Of a DNA stretch of 64,000 nt, positions 1 to 7,138 are shown piece after piece. The DNA is taken from positions 1 to 64,000 of the forward strand of contig NZ_CAMLHO010000002.1 of the NCBI RefSeq assembly GCF_946479765.1. The letters run 5' to 3'. The stretch comes from an uncultured Aliivibrio sp. GTDB lineage: Bacteria > Pseudomonadota > Gammaproteobacteria > Enterobacterales > Vibrionaceae. The notes beneath the pieces are model-generated. The model ran no database searches. It was not told where the DNA came from and saw only the letters and a program-made list of their open reading frames with translations. The position numbers and the translations under genes are program-made. Within the stretch, counting starts at the first letter, position 1; each line of letters begins with the position of its first letter.

Positions 1-60
1 ACTAACTTTACTAACTTTACTAACTTTACTAACTTTACTAACTTTACTAACTTTACTACA
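1..60. repeat. 9-bp tandem repeat, at least six copies
   Basis: The unit ACTAACTTT is repeated six times without change (1-54), followed by a partial copy. The array begins at the window edge and may extend leftward. It ends about 48 bp before the chemoreceptor start codon, so it lies in the promoter or leader zone of that gene. Exact copies of a short unit suggest that copy number could vary by slippage; that is inference. Confidence 0.95.
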
Positions 61-107
61 TAAAAAATTGACTTATTTAACGAAACACAACACAAGATAA
101 CAATACA

Positions 108-1991
108 ATGAATTTAACATTAAAAAATACCGTCTTAATATCAACCATATCTCTGTTATTAATCATTTCTATCATTTTAACTGGGAATGGGTACTTTACG
201 TTTAAAAATTTCAACGTTGATTCAGTTGAGGAACATAAAAAAGACATCAGCGCCTTGTTATCCATTTCACTAGAAGAAAATATTAATAGTTACTTCAACG
301 CAATGAACTCGGTTTCCATAGAGTTTGATAATAATGGAAACATTAAAGATTTGAATCAAGCCACAACAAGCTTAGATTTATTACAAAAAAGCACGAATGT
401 ACCATTGGTCTCTATCGGATTAAAAAATGGATTAACTTTTGAAAAAGGTGCTTTTATCCCTAATTTTAATGCCAAAGAAATGAATAGGGAGTGGTATCAA
501 CGTGTATTTAACGGAGAAACCAAAGTTATCACTCAAACGTATAAAGACGCTGCAAGTAATCGATATGTATTTGCGTTTGCCTCTCCTCTTTATAGTAACA
601 ACAGCATTGTCGCGGCAATCATTGTGACCATTGAAGTCGAAACCATTCAACAATTTATCAGTAAATTAACGCCTCAAAATCAAGTATTTGTTTATGACAA
701 TAATGGATATATTATATCAGCTCGTAAAGATGATTTAATTGGCAAAAACATGTTTGTTGAACGGCCTGAATATAATAATTTCACTAATAATAAATTACAC
801 TATCAAATTGATAATAAATCAATTTCCGCTTATAAAAGTTCAATTCCATCTATCAATTGGAGTGTCGTAAGCTATGAGTGGGATGAGGTTATTGCTCAGC
901 CAAGCAAAGAAATGTTAATCAATTCTATCATACTTTTTGTTATCGTATTAAGCCTATCGCTTGTTTTTATTTACATTCTATTAATAAAACTAATTTATGC
1001 ACCTATCGGTGGAGAGCCTAATCATATCTCAGCCATTTTATTCAATATATCAAATGGTGATCTCTCTGAACAATTTGATATTCAAGGCAATGAAACAGGG
1101 ATCTACGCATCAGCAATTGCACTAAACCAAAAGCTAGCACAAATTATTAAAAACAGCTTACTCCTATCTGATAGCGTTGCCTCATCCTCAGAGGAATTAA
1201 CCTCAGTGATGAATGAAACATCAAATAATTCCCATCAAGAACTTTCGCAAATTGAAGGCATTTCAACAGCAATTAATGAGCTGTCTAGCACCTCAAAAGA
1301 AGTCAGCACCAACGCATTACACGCCGAAGATGAAACGCAAAAAGCAATGCAAAGTGTAACACAAGGCAGAGAGATTCTTGATTCCTCCATTACTCTAGCT
1401 GAAAAAATTAATGATTCAGTGCAGCAAACCGCAAATATGATCTCTGAACTTAAAGCGAATTCGATTAATATTGGTGAAGTGACTACTGTGATCAGTTCGA
1501 TTTCAGAGCAAACCAATTTACTTGCATTAAATGCAGCCATTGAAGCGGCTCGTGCAGGAGAGCAAGGTAGAGGCTTTGCTGTTGTTGCAGATGAGGTACG
1601 AAACTTAGCGGCGAAAACTCAAGAGTCAACTAAGAACATTCAAGAAATCATTGTTAAGCTGCAAGAACAATCTGAAGTGGCAAATAATAATATGGCGGCA
1701 AACGTAAGTGCCATTCAAGACTACATTAACCTATCTGAAAATGTAAAAGGCTCATTTGATAACATTGTACTTTGTGTTCAGTCTATATCCGATGTCAATG
1801 CACTGGTTGCAACCGCATCACAAGAACAATTAGCCGTAACGGAAGATATTGCCCAAAATACAACAGCGACGTTTGATTTAGTGCACCAAAACGTATCGGC
1901 CATAAATCAGACTCAACAAGCGGCAAAAGAGCTATCTCAATTAGCTGCATCGCAAAAAAGCGAGCTATCGTTCTTTTCAATAAATAAATAG
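108..1991 (+). CDS. methyl-accepting chemotaxis protein (dCache sensor)
   Basis: Transmembrane chemoreceptor of 627 residues. A hydrophobic segment at about 8-28 is followed by a periplasmic region (about 35-265) of double-Cache type, with a REWYQ stretch at 127-131 typical of such sensors. A second membrane segment lies near 272-295, then a short HAMP-like region and a long coiled-coil signalling domain. The conserved hairpin tip is at 467-500 ([20 protein letters not shown] and following residues). It should signal to the CheA/CheW array encoded at 26-32 kb. No strong ribosome-binding site precedes the ATG at 108. No C-terminal CheR-tethering pentapeptide is seen. The ligand cannot be told; dCache receptors often bind amino acids or amines. 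Confidence 0.93.
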   Translation: MNLTLKNTVLISTISLLLIISIILTGNGYFTFKNFNVDSVEEHKKDISALLSISLEENINSYFNAMNSVSIEFDNNGNIKDLNQATTSLDLLQKSTNVPLVSIGLKNGLTFEKGAFIPNFNAKEMNREWYQRVFNGETKVITQTYKDAASNRYVFAFASPLYSNNSIVAAIIVTIEVETIQQFISKLTPQNQVFVYDNNGYIISARKDDLIGKNMFVERPEYNNFTNNKLHYQIDNKSISAYKSSIPSINWSVVSYEWDEVIAQPSKEMLINSIILFVIVLSLSLVFIYILLIKLIYAPIGGEPNHISAILFNISNGDLSEQFDIQGNETGIYASAIALNQKLAQIIKNSLLLSDSVASSSEELTSVMNETSNNSHQELSQIEGISTAINELSSTSKEVSTNALHAEDETQKAMQSVTQGREILDSSITLAEKINDSVQQTANMISELKANSINIGEVTTVISSISEQTNLLALNAAIEAARAGEQGRGFAVVADEVRNLAAKTQESTKNIQEIIVKLQEQSEVANNNMAANVSAIQDYINLSENVKGSFDNIVLCVQSISDVNALVATASQEQLAVTEDIAQNTTATFDLVHQNVSAINQTQQAAKELSQLAASQKSELSFFSINK

Positions 1992-2033
1992 TCGCTCTAT
2001 CACTATTTAACAAATCAGAAAACAATAATAAAT

Positions 2034-2065
2034 AAAATGGCCCACGTCATCGTGAGCCATTTTTT
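2034..2065. terminator. bidirectional Rho-independent terminator
   Basis: The arms AAAATGGCCCACG and CGTGAGCCATTTTT enclose a TCAT loop, with one mismatch. It lies between the convergent chemoreceptor and yfcL genes. The T-run is good on the plus strand and interrupted on the minus strand. Confidence 0.8.
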
Positions 2066-2076
2066 ATAACAATAAA

Positions 2077-2337
2077 TTAAGCACCTTGAAGCTCATCCCA
2101 CAGGTCAGCCACAATAATGCGGTCCGCAGGAGATAATTCTGATTTAGCATCGTCAAGGCTTTCATTGATATGTGACTTTAGTATTTCAACATCAGCAACA
2201 TCTTGCTCTTCACACTTAGCAACTGATAACGAAATATGTCCACGTAAGTAACCACCAGCAAATAACTCATCATCCGATGCTGTTTCAATTCGAGTATCGA
2301 TCAGTTCAAGCATTTTTTCTTCAAATTCAATGATCAT
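2077..2337 (-). CDS. yfcL: YfcL family protein
   Basis: Small soluble protein of 86 residues matching the enterobacterial YfcL family (conserved core SDDELFAGGYLRGH and the end ADRIIVADLWDELQ). Its function is unknown. The frame is open to 2355, but the ATG at 2337 has an AGGA six bases upstream and begins MIIEFEEKML as the family does, and the longer form would overlap epmC, so the shorter start is chosen. It lies 7 bp downstream of epmC, the same neighbour as in Escherichia coli, so the two are probably one transcript. Confidence 0.88.
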   Translation of the reverse strand: MIIEFEEKMLELIDTRIETASDDELFAGGYLRGHISLSVAKCEEQDVADVEILKSHINESLDDAKSELSPADRIIVADLWDELQGA

Positions 2338-2344
2338 CTTTTTC

Positions 2345-2875
2345 CTATTGGACAATAAATTGTTCTTTAGTTAGAGGGGCTATTTGATAAAACTCACGTA
2401 ATGCATTTGATAGCATTTTTACGCGAGGAGGAAGGCCACTATCAAAAATACCCATCACTTCTTTATGTACTTTAGCCATGAATGCTAAACGATCTGGTTC
2501 AAAATCACCATTTAAGTTATCACAACTGACATTAAATTTTAATCCAGCACTTAATGACAAAATCCATTCATACGCTTGAGGACGGATCTCAACCTTCTCA
2601 AATTCAGATTGAACTTGCTCTGTTCGACCATCAGGTTCATACCAATAGCCAAAGTCTTCTAATAATCGACGTTCAGGCCCAGCAACACACCAATGTGCAA
2701 TTTCATGCATTCCTGATTGATAAAACCCACGAGCAAAGATAATTCGATGATAATCAAATTCGTTATCAACAGGTAAATAAATAGGTTCATCGCCACCCAA
2801 TACGAGCTTAGTATTAAATGAATCGAAAAAAGTTGAATTAAAGACAGAAATTAAATCTTGATACTGATGAGACAT
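2345..2875 (-). CDS. epmC: elongation factor P hydroxylase EpmC
   Basis: EpmC (YfcM) hydroxylates the beta-lysylated lysine of elongation factor P, the last step of its modification. The 176-residue protein keeps a metal-binding HEIAH at 57-61, the neighbouring RIIFARGFYQSG block and the NVSCDNLNGDFEPDR block known from E. coli YfcM. The reading frame opens 39 bp earlier, but the family start (MSHQYQDLISVFNS) corresponds to the ATG at 2875. The gene is followed by yfcL. The EF-P modification partners epmA and epmB are not in this window. Confidence 0.92.
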   Translation of the reverse strand: MSHQYQDLISVFNSTFFDSFNTKLVLGGDEPIYLPVDNEFDYHRIIFARGFYQSGMHEIAHWCVAGPERRLLEDFGYWYEPDGRTEQVQSEFEKVEIRPQAYEWILSLSAGLKFNVSCDNLNGDFEPDRLAFMAKVHKEVMGIFDSGLPPRVKMLSNALREFYQIAPLTKEQFIVQ

Positions 2876-3083
2876 AGACGCTGTGCCGTATAACCTTAAA
2901 AAATAGACTAACATTTTACCTTGTGATCATGACTTTGTCTTTAACTTCAAACACAACCAATATCGAATAAGTATATCTAATGCGAAAGTTATCAGAATAG
3001 TTTTTTTCATTCGTAAAATTGATTAATATCTCATAAAATCCATTCCTATTTTTCATCTATATAACATATTGTGGTATTAGAAA

Positions 3084-3725
3084 ATGTTATTAACAACTCT
3101 TTACATTATTGGGATCACTGCTGAAGCGATGACAGGTGCATTAGCGGCAGGTAAGAAAAGAATGGATTGGTTTGGTGTCATGCTAGTAGCTAGTGCGACA
3201 GCTATTGGTGGTGGTACGGTACGTGATATTTTATTAGGTCACTACCCTATTGGTTGGGTGAAAAACCCACAATTCCTTGTTATTACTTGTATTGCTGGGG
3301 TATTGACGACATGGATTGGCCCATGGGTTGCTAAAAACCATCGATTCTTTGTATTTTTAGATGCTATCGGCTTAATTGTATTTAGTATTATCGGCTCTCA
3401 AGTCGCATTAGATATGGGACTACACCCACTGATCTGTGTTGTTTCTGCCATTGTTACTGGTGTATTTGGTGGTTTACTACGTGATCTTTTCTGCCGTCAA
3501 ATGCCTATGGTATTGCATAAAGAATTATACGCGTCAATTTCACTCCTATCTGCTGTGTTATACATAGGTTTGTTACACTTTGGGGTTGATGAGTTAATAA
3601 CCACCGTTATCACCATTGTTATTGGCTTCTCCGCTCGTATGGCAGCTGTAAAATTTGGTTGGTGCTTACCTGTATTTCATTTAGATATTGCAGAAGATCA
3701 ACCAGAAACGATTGAAAAAAGATAA
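3084..3725 (+). CDS. trimeric intracellular cation (TRIC/UPF0126) family membrane protein
   Basis: Integral inner-membrane protein of 213 residues, made of two UPF0126 repeats (about 4-80 and 90-165) with the glycine-rich signatures AIGGGTVRDILLG and VTGVFGGLLRDLF. Prokaryotic members are related to TRIC cation channels; physiological roles are poorly defined, and some members have been linked to glycine uptake. About seven hydrophobic segments are visible. It stands alone between divergent epmC and convergent aroC, where enterobacteria carry other genes. A terminator follows. Confidence 0.88.
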   Translation: MLLTTLYIIGITAEAMTGALAAGKKRMDWFGVMLVASATAIGGGTVRDILLGHYPIGWVKNPQFLVITCIAGVLTTWIGPWVAKNHRFFVFLDAIGLIVFSIIGSQVALDMGLHPLICVVSAIVTGVFGGLLRDLFCRQMPMVLHKELYASISLLSAVLYIGLLHFGVDELITTVITIVIGFSARMAAVKFGWCLPVFHLDIAEDQPETIEKR

Positions 3726-3764
3726 ATTGTAAAGGGACTAGATTTTAAAGACGAGTAAGATCAG

Positions 3765-3804
3765 AAAGAGCCAGATCGAATATCACTTCAATCTGGCTCT
3801 TTTT
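3765..3804. terminator. bidirectional terminator between the TRIC gene and aroC
   Basis: A 12-bp stem (AAAGAGCCAGAT / ATCTGGCTCTTT) around a short interior, with a T-run on the plus side and an A-run upstream, so it can serve both convergent genes. Confidence 0.85.
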
Positions 3805-3841
3805 ATTTCTAGCTTTAGATAAGATTACAGGTCATTCTCAC

Positions 3842-4927
3842 CTAAATCTTCGGTGTTTCCGTTTGTACACCAAAGTTTTGACCACGGTGACGAACTAAAT
3901 GATCCATGACAACAATCGCAAGCATTGCCTCAGCAATAGGGACAGCGCGAATGCCAACACAAGGATCATGACGACCTTTCGTGATCAGTTCTGTTTTCTC
4001 CCCGCTACGAGTAATAGTTTGACCCGGAACCGTTATGCTTGAGGTTGGTTTCAATGCAATATGCGCGACAATATCTTGGCCTGATGAAATTCCACCTAAA
4101 ATACCGCCGGCATGATTTGAGCTAAACCCTTCAGGCGTTAATGGATCACGATGTTCTGAACCGCGCTGTTGCACCACTTCAAAACCATCACCAATCTCAA
4201 CACCTTTAACTGCATTGATTCCCATCAGAGCGTGAGCGACATCGGCATCTAAACGATCAAATACAGGCTCACCTAAACCAACAGGTACGCCTTGAGCAAC
4301 CACTGTGATTTTAGCACCAATTGAATCGCCTTCTTTTTTCAGCTTACGAATAAGCTCATCAAATGCATCGACTTTACTTGCATCAGGACAGAAAAAAGCA
4401 TTATTTTCAATTTCGTTCCAATCAACAGAATCAATTGCTACATCACCCATTTGAGATAAATAAGCACGGATCTCAATACCAAATTCTTGTTTCAAATACT
4501 TCTTTGCTACCGCACCAGCCGCTACACGCATCGCAGTTTCACGAGCGGACGAACGACCGCCACCACGGTAATCACGTTGTCCATACTTTTGGTGATACGT
4601 ATAATCGGCATGTCCCGGACGGAATTTATCTTTAATTTCAGAATAATCTTTAGAGCGTTGATCTGTATTTTCAATCAACAGACCAATTGATGTACCTGTC
4701 GTTTTTCCTTCAAATACACCTGATAAAATTTTCACTTCATCGGCTTCGCGACGTTGAGTTGTGTATTTTGATGTACCCGGTTTACGGCGGTCGAGATCAA
4801 CTTGTAAATCTGCTTCTGTCAGTGCCAAACCAGGAGGACAACCATCGACAATACAGCCCAATGCTAATCCATGGCTTTCACCAAATGTTGTTACTCGAAA
4901 ATGTTGCCCAATAGAGTTTCCAGCCAT
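3842..4927 (-). CDS. aroC: chorismate synthase
   Basis: AroC converts 5-enolpyruvylshikimate-3-phosphate to chorismate, the last shared step of aromatic amino acid synthesis, using reduced flavin. The 361-residue protein is full length. Family blocks are clear: [19 protein letters not shown] near the N-terminus, [14 protein letters not shown] and [18 protein letters not shown] in the middle, and [19 protein letters not shown] later. The ATG at 4927 has an AGAGGA five bases upstream. In E. coli and most vibrios prmB lies directly upstream; here 616 bp of mostly non-coding DNA, a 37-codon ORF and a broken prmB separate them, so aroC probably has its own promoter. Confidence 0.97.
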   Translation of the reverse strand: MAGNSIGQHFRVTTFGESHGLALGCIVDGCPPGLALTEADLQVDLDRRKPGTSKYTTQRREADEVKILSGVFEGKTTGTSIGLLIENTDQRSKDYSEIKDKFRPGHADYTYHQKYGQRDYRGGGRSSARETAMRVAAGAVAKKYLKQEFGIEIRAYLSQMGDVAIDSVDWNEIENNAFFCPDASKVDAFDELIRKLKKEGDSIGAKITVVAQGVPVGLGEPVFDRLDADVAHALMGINAVKGVEIGDGFEVVQQRGSEHRDPLTPEGFSSNHAGGILGGISSGQDIVAHIALKPTSSITVPGQTITRSGEKTELITKGRHDPCVGIRAVPIAEAMLAIVVMDHLVRHRGQNFGVQTETPKI

Positions 4928-5356
4928 TACGTCCTCTGTAATTCTTATTTATTAGCCATTAATATATTGACTAACAATTAATTATTCATAAAACCATATT
5001 GGCTTGAATCTGAATAAGTGTAAAGCCTTGGTGTTCTTAATTAAACAAAAACACTCTCTTAACAGCGGCAAAACAAGTCTATTTATTGCCGTCATTCACG
5101 ACAACATGTGAACCTCTTCCCAATCACTCATTAACAAACAACAAAAACACAACCAAATAAAAACAACTAACACCTCAATTACACAACAAAAGAACAACCA
5201 ATTGAATTATTTGTCATCAAATAATTCAAGATTAGTGCAAAGTGTCCGATATAGATGGTAGGATTATCGAATATGATACAAGCGTACCATAATATAAAGA
5301 TGGCATTGTTATTGCTTATAAATAATCACTAACACAATTATAGTAGAGCCTTGATT
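4928..5356. other. AT-rich intergenic region upstream of aroC
   Basis: No coding frame of note is seen in these 429 bases. The region holds an imperfect hairpin near 5055-5085 (CGGCAA / TTGCCG arms), an A/C-rich plus strand at about 5130-5200, and the perfect 12-bp inverted repeat listed separately. aroC promoter elements should lie here but no convincing -35/-10 pair was identified. Confidence 0.6.
5203..5230. repeat. perfect 12-bp inverted repeat
   Basis: TTGAATTATTTG and CAAATAATTCAA flank a TCAT loop. There is no clear T-run on the plus strand and only a broken one on the minus strand, so a terminator role is uncertain. It lies about 275 bp upstream of aroC and 127 bp upstream of the small ORF. 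Confidence 0.85.
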
Positions 5357-5470
5357 ATGAAATTTATTAAATTAGTAAAAAAAGCATTCAATAAAAATCA
5401 CGCTATTCAAAAACAACAAAAACTGCGTGACCGCCTTGATTTCGCTATGTCACAAAGTAAAGGCTTATAA
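5357..5470 (+). CDS. small hypothetical protein, 37 residues
   Basis: An ATG-to-TAA frame encoding a lysine-rich 37-residue peptide that begins MKFIKLVKKAFNKN and ends FAMSQSKGL. It would be strongly basic and could form an amphipathic helix at the N-terminus. It is followed within two bases by a hairpin terminator, which supports a real transcription unit. The ribosome-binding site is weak (TAGAGCC). No function is recognised; it could also be a non-coding transcript. Confidence 0.5.
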   Translation: MKFIKLVKKAFNKNHAIQKQQKLRDRLDFAMSQSKGL

Positions 5471-5471
5471 A

Positions 5472-5500
5472 AAAGCCCGATTATAATAATCAGGCTTTCT
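5472..5500. terminator. terminator shared by the small ORF and the prmB remnant
   Basis: The 12-bp arms AAAGCCCGATTA / TAATCAGGCTTT (one mismatch) enclose TAA. On the minus strand the stem is followed by six T residues, on the plus strand by a mixed T/C run. Confidence 0.75.
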
Positions 5501-5543
5501 CTCTTATCTTATTAATACGGTTTGCTTTATTAAAACTCGTCGT

Positions 5544-5842
5544 TTAATCACGGTATAATGCAAACTCATCAGAACAATCAAGTAACTGCTGCTTAGTTAA
5601 CATAAATACACCATGTCCACCCTCAGCAAACTCAATCCACATAAATGGAATTTCTGGGTACTGCTCCATCATATGAACCATTGAGTTACCCACTTCACAA
5701 ATCAATAAACCGTCATCTGTTAAGTAATCTGTACCGTGACCATAAAAAAGGCCAGTCACGTTAAAGCGACTTACTGTCCAACGCAACATATCTTGTAATG
5801 TATGAGCTAAAAAAACGCCTCTTCTACAAAAATCTTATCCAA
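5544..5842 (-). pseudogene. prmB: degraded prmB (ribosomal protein L3 glutamine methyltransferase)
   Basis: Only the two ends of PrmB (normally about 310 residues) remain. From a TTG at 5842 the frame reads LDKIFVEEA, the usual N-terminus, then hits TAG at about 5810 after a run of seven T, consistent with loss of one base. In the next frame the expected [14 protein letters not shown] follows, through GHGT, where it is joined directly to the C-terminal [17 protein letters not shown] and the normal end. About 210 residues, including the S-adenosylmethionine site and the NPPY motif, are missing. Intact PrmB methylates a glutamine of ribosomal protein L3; this remnant cannot. The downstream 81-codon frame from 5789 is open but would not be an enzyme. 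Confidence 0.88.
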
Positions 5843-5893
5843 AATTGCCCCCAAAACAAGTACAATACTGCTGTTAATTATTGGAATTTAAAA

Positions 5894-6427
5894 ATGAGTA
5901 AAAACGACCACCTATTAGATGACGATCTTTCTCTGTTCCGTGAAGCAGTACAGGGCTCTAAAAAGTTACAACAAGATACCATAATCCATCAACCGAGTAA
6001 GAATTTTAGCGAACAACAAAAACAAAGAAAATCATTAAAAGAAGGGAAAAATGAAGAGTTTTTCTTTTCTGATGAATTTGTGCCTCTTTTGGATGAAGAC
6101 GGCCCAGTTCGTTATGCCCGCGATGGCGTATCAAAATACGAAGTAAAACGCCTAAGACGTGGTGTGTATGTCCCTGATGTTTTTTTAGATATGCATGGTA
6201 TGAAGCAAGATGAAGCAAAGCGTGAGCTAGGATCGATGCTCGCTTACTGCCTAAAAGAGAATATCTCTTGTGCCAGTGTGATGCATGGCATTGGTAAGCA
6301 CATCCTAAAAAAGAAAGTACCTCTTTGGCTCGCTCAACATCCTGATGTGATGGCTTTTCATCAAGCCCCATTAGAATTTGGTGGTGCTGGTGCAATTTTA
6401 GTTTTGCTTTCAATCCCGGAAAGATAG
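5894..6427 (+). CDS. smrB: ribosome rescue endonuclease SmrB
   Basis: SmrB cleaves mRNA at collided ribosomes to start rescue. The protein has 177 residues from the ATG at 5894, which matches the family N-terminus (MSKNDHLLDDDLSLFREAV); the frame is open upstream but that part is not conserved. The C-terminal Smr domain shows DMHGMKQDEAKRELG and the MHGIGKHILKKKVPLWL block with the typical HGxG. It is divergent from prmB, as in enterobacteria, so the break in prmB left this neighbour intact. A terminator follows. Confidence 0.93.
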   Translation: MSKNDHLLDDDLSLFREAVQGSKKLQQDTIIHQPSKNFSEQQKQRKSLKEGKNEEFFFSDEFVPLLDEDGPVRYARDGVSKYEVKRLRRGVYVPDVFLDMHGMKQDEAKRELGSMLAYCLKENISCASVMHGIGKHILKKKVPLWLAQHPDVMAFHQAPLEFGGAGAILVLLSIPER

Positions 6428-6435
6428 ACACAAAA

Positions 6436-6484
6436 AAAGATCCCAAACAGCATCAAAATAACCGATGCAAAGGGATCTTTTTTA
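6436..6484. terminator. bidirectional terminator between smrB and sixA
   Basis: Outer arms AAAGATCCC / GGGATCTTT and inner arms GCATC / GATGC; T-run on the plus strand and A-run on the left, suited to both convergent genes. Confidence 0.85.
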
Positions 6485-6502
6485 GAGTGTTTAGCTATTT
6501 TC

Positions 6503-6973
6503 TTATGGTTGTTGTAACCACAACAGTTCACTTTTCCCTGTCGAGTGGGAATACTCTACACAAGATATTGCTGATGTTGGAAACATTGGTGGCATGATCC
6601 CAGGCACAAAATCCGCCGTTAAATATCCAACAAGAGGTAGATGAGAAACAATTAAGATATTCTCAATATCTGCAACGCTACCTAATACTTTTACGTATTC
6701 CACCACATCATCCGAATCACCATATGGAGTTATCTCTTCTGACGTTTCGACTTTCGCATCCACAACATTCAATATCGGTTTAATCGTGCTCCACGTTTGT
6801 TGAGCTCGGATATACGGACTCACTAAAACATAGTCAAACTTGACATCATGAGCCGCCATCAACCATTGCGCGATTTTTGCTGATTGACTCTCGCCATGTG
6901 AGGTTAAATTACGCTCTTCATCAGAAGCTGCGTACGCTTCTGCTTCACCGTGACGCATTATGAATACTTTCAT
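6503..6973 (-). CDS. sixA: phosphohistidine phosphatase SixA
   Basis: SixA removes phosphate from histidine of phosphotransfer proteins (ArcB HPt domain and nitrogen PTS protein in E. coli). The 156-residue protein is a short histidine phosphatase with the catalytic RHG at 7-9 and the second histidine in SHLPLVGYL. Length fits the family. It is divergent from the M16 peptidase gene, with 165 bp between them for both promoters. Confidence 0.93.
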   Translation of the reverse strand: MKVFIMRHGEAEAYAASDEERNLTSHGESQSAKIAQWLMAAHDVKFDYVLVSPYIRAQQTWSTIKPILNVVDAKVETSEEITPYGDSDDVVEYVKVLGSVADIENILIVSHLPLVGYLTADFVPGIMPPMFPTSAISCVEYSHSTGKSELLWLQQP

Positions 6974-7094
6974 TTATTCATTCCAAATCATTACTAACCT
7001 CACAATAGTAGCAAGCAAAACCAAAAAGAGGAAAGAGAGAGTTTGCTACTCTGCGGGTTCAGCGCCATAATTAAAAAAATAAATATAAAAATGA

Positions 7095-7110
7095 GGACGT
7101 TAAAACGTCC
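7095..7110. promoter_or_regulatory. 16-bp palindrome upstream of the M16 peptidase gene
   Basis: GGACGTTAAAACGTCC consists of perfect 7-bp arms around AA. It ends 28 bp before the GTG start of the peptidase gene. This shape fits a dimeric regulator site, or a short hairpin in the leader. The regulator is not known. Confidence 0.6.
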
Positions 7111-7138
7111 ATCAATGCCTTAAAACAGGAGCACCCCT

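Noticed and set aside
1..60. Possible CRISPR array
   Set aside because: The units are 9 bp in direct contact with no spacers, so it is a simple tandem repeat.
2338..2355. Longer yfcL start at 2355
   Set aside because: It would overlap epmC and lacks the AGGA that precedes the ATG at 2337; the family begins at the latter.
6006..6446. 146-codon minus-strand frame over smrB
   Set aside because: It overlaps the conserved Smr domain on the other strand and encodes a histidine-rich, family-less sequence.
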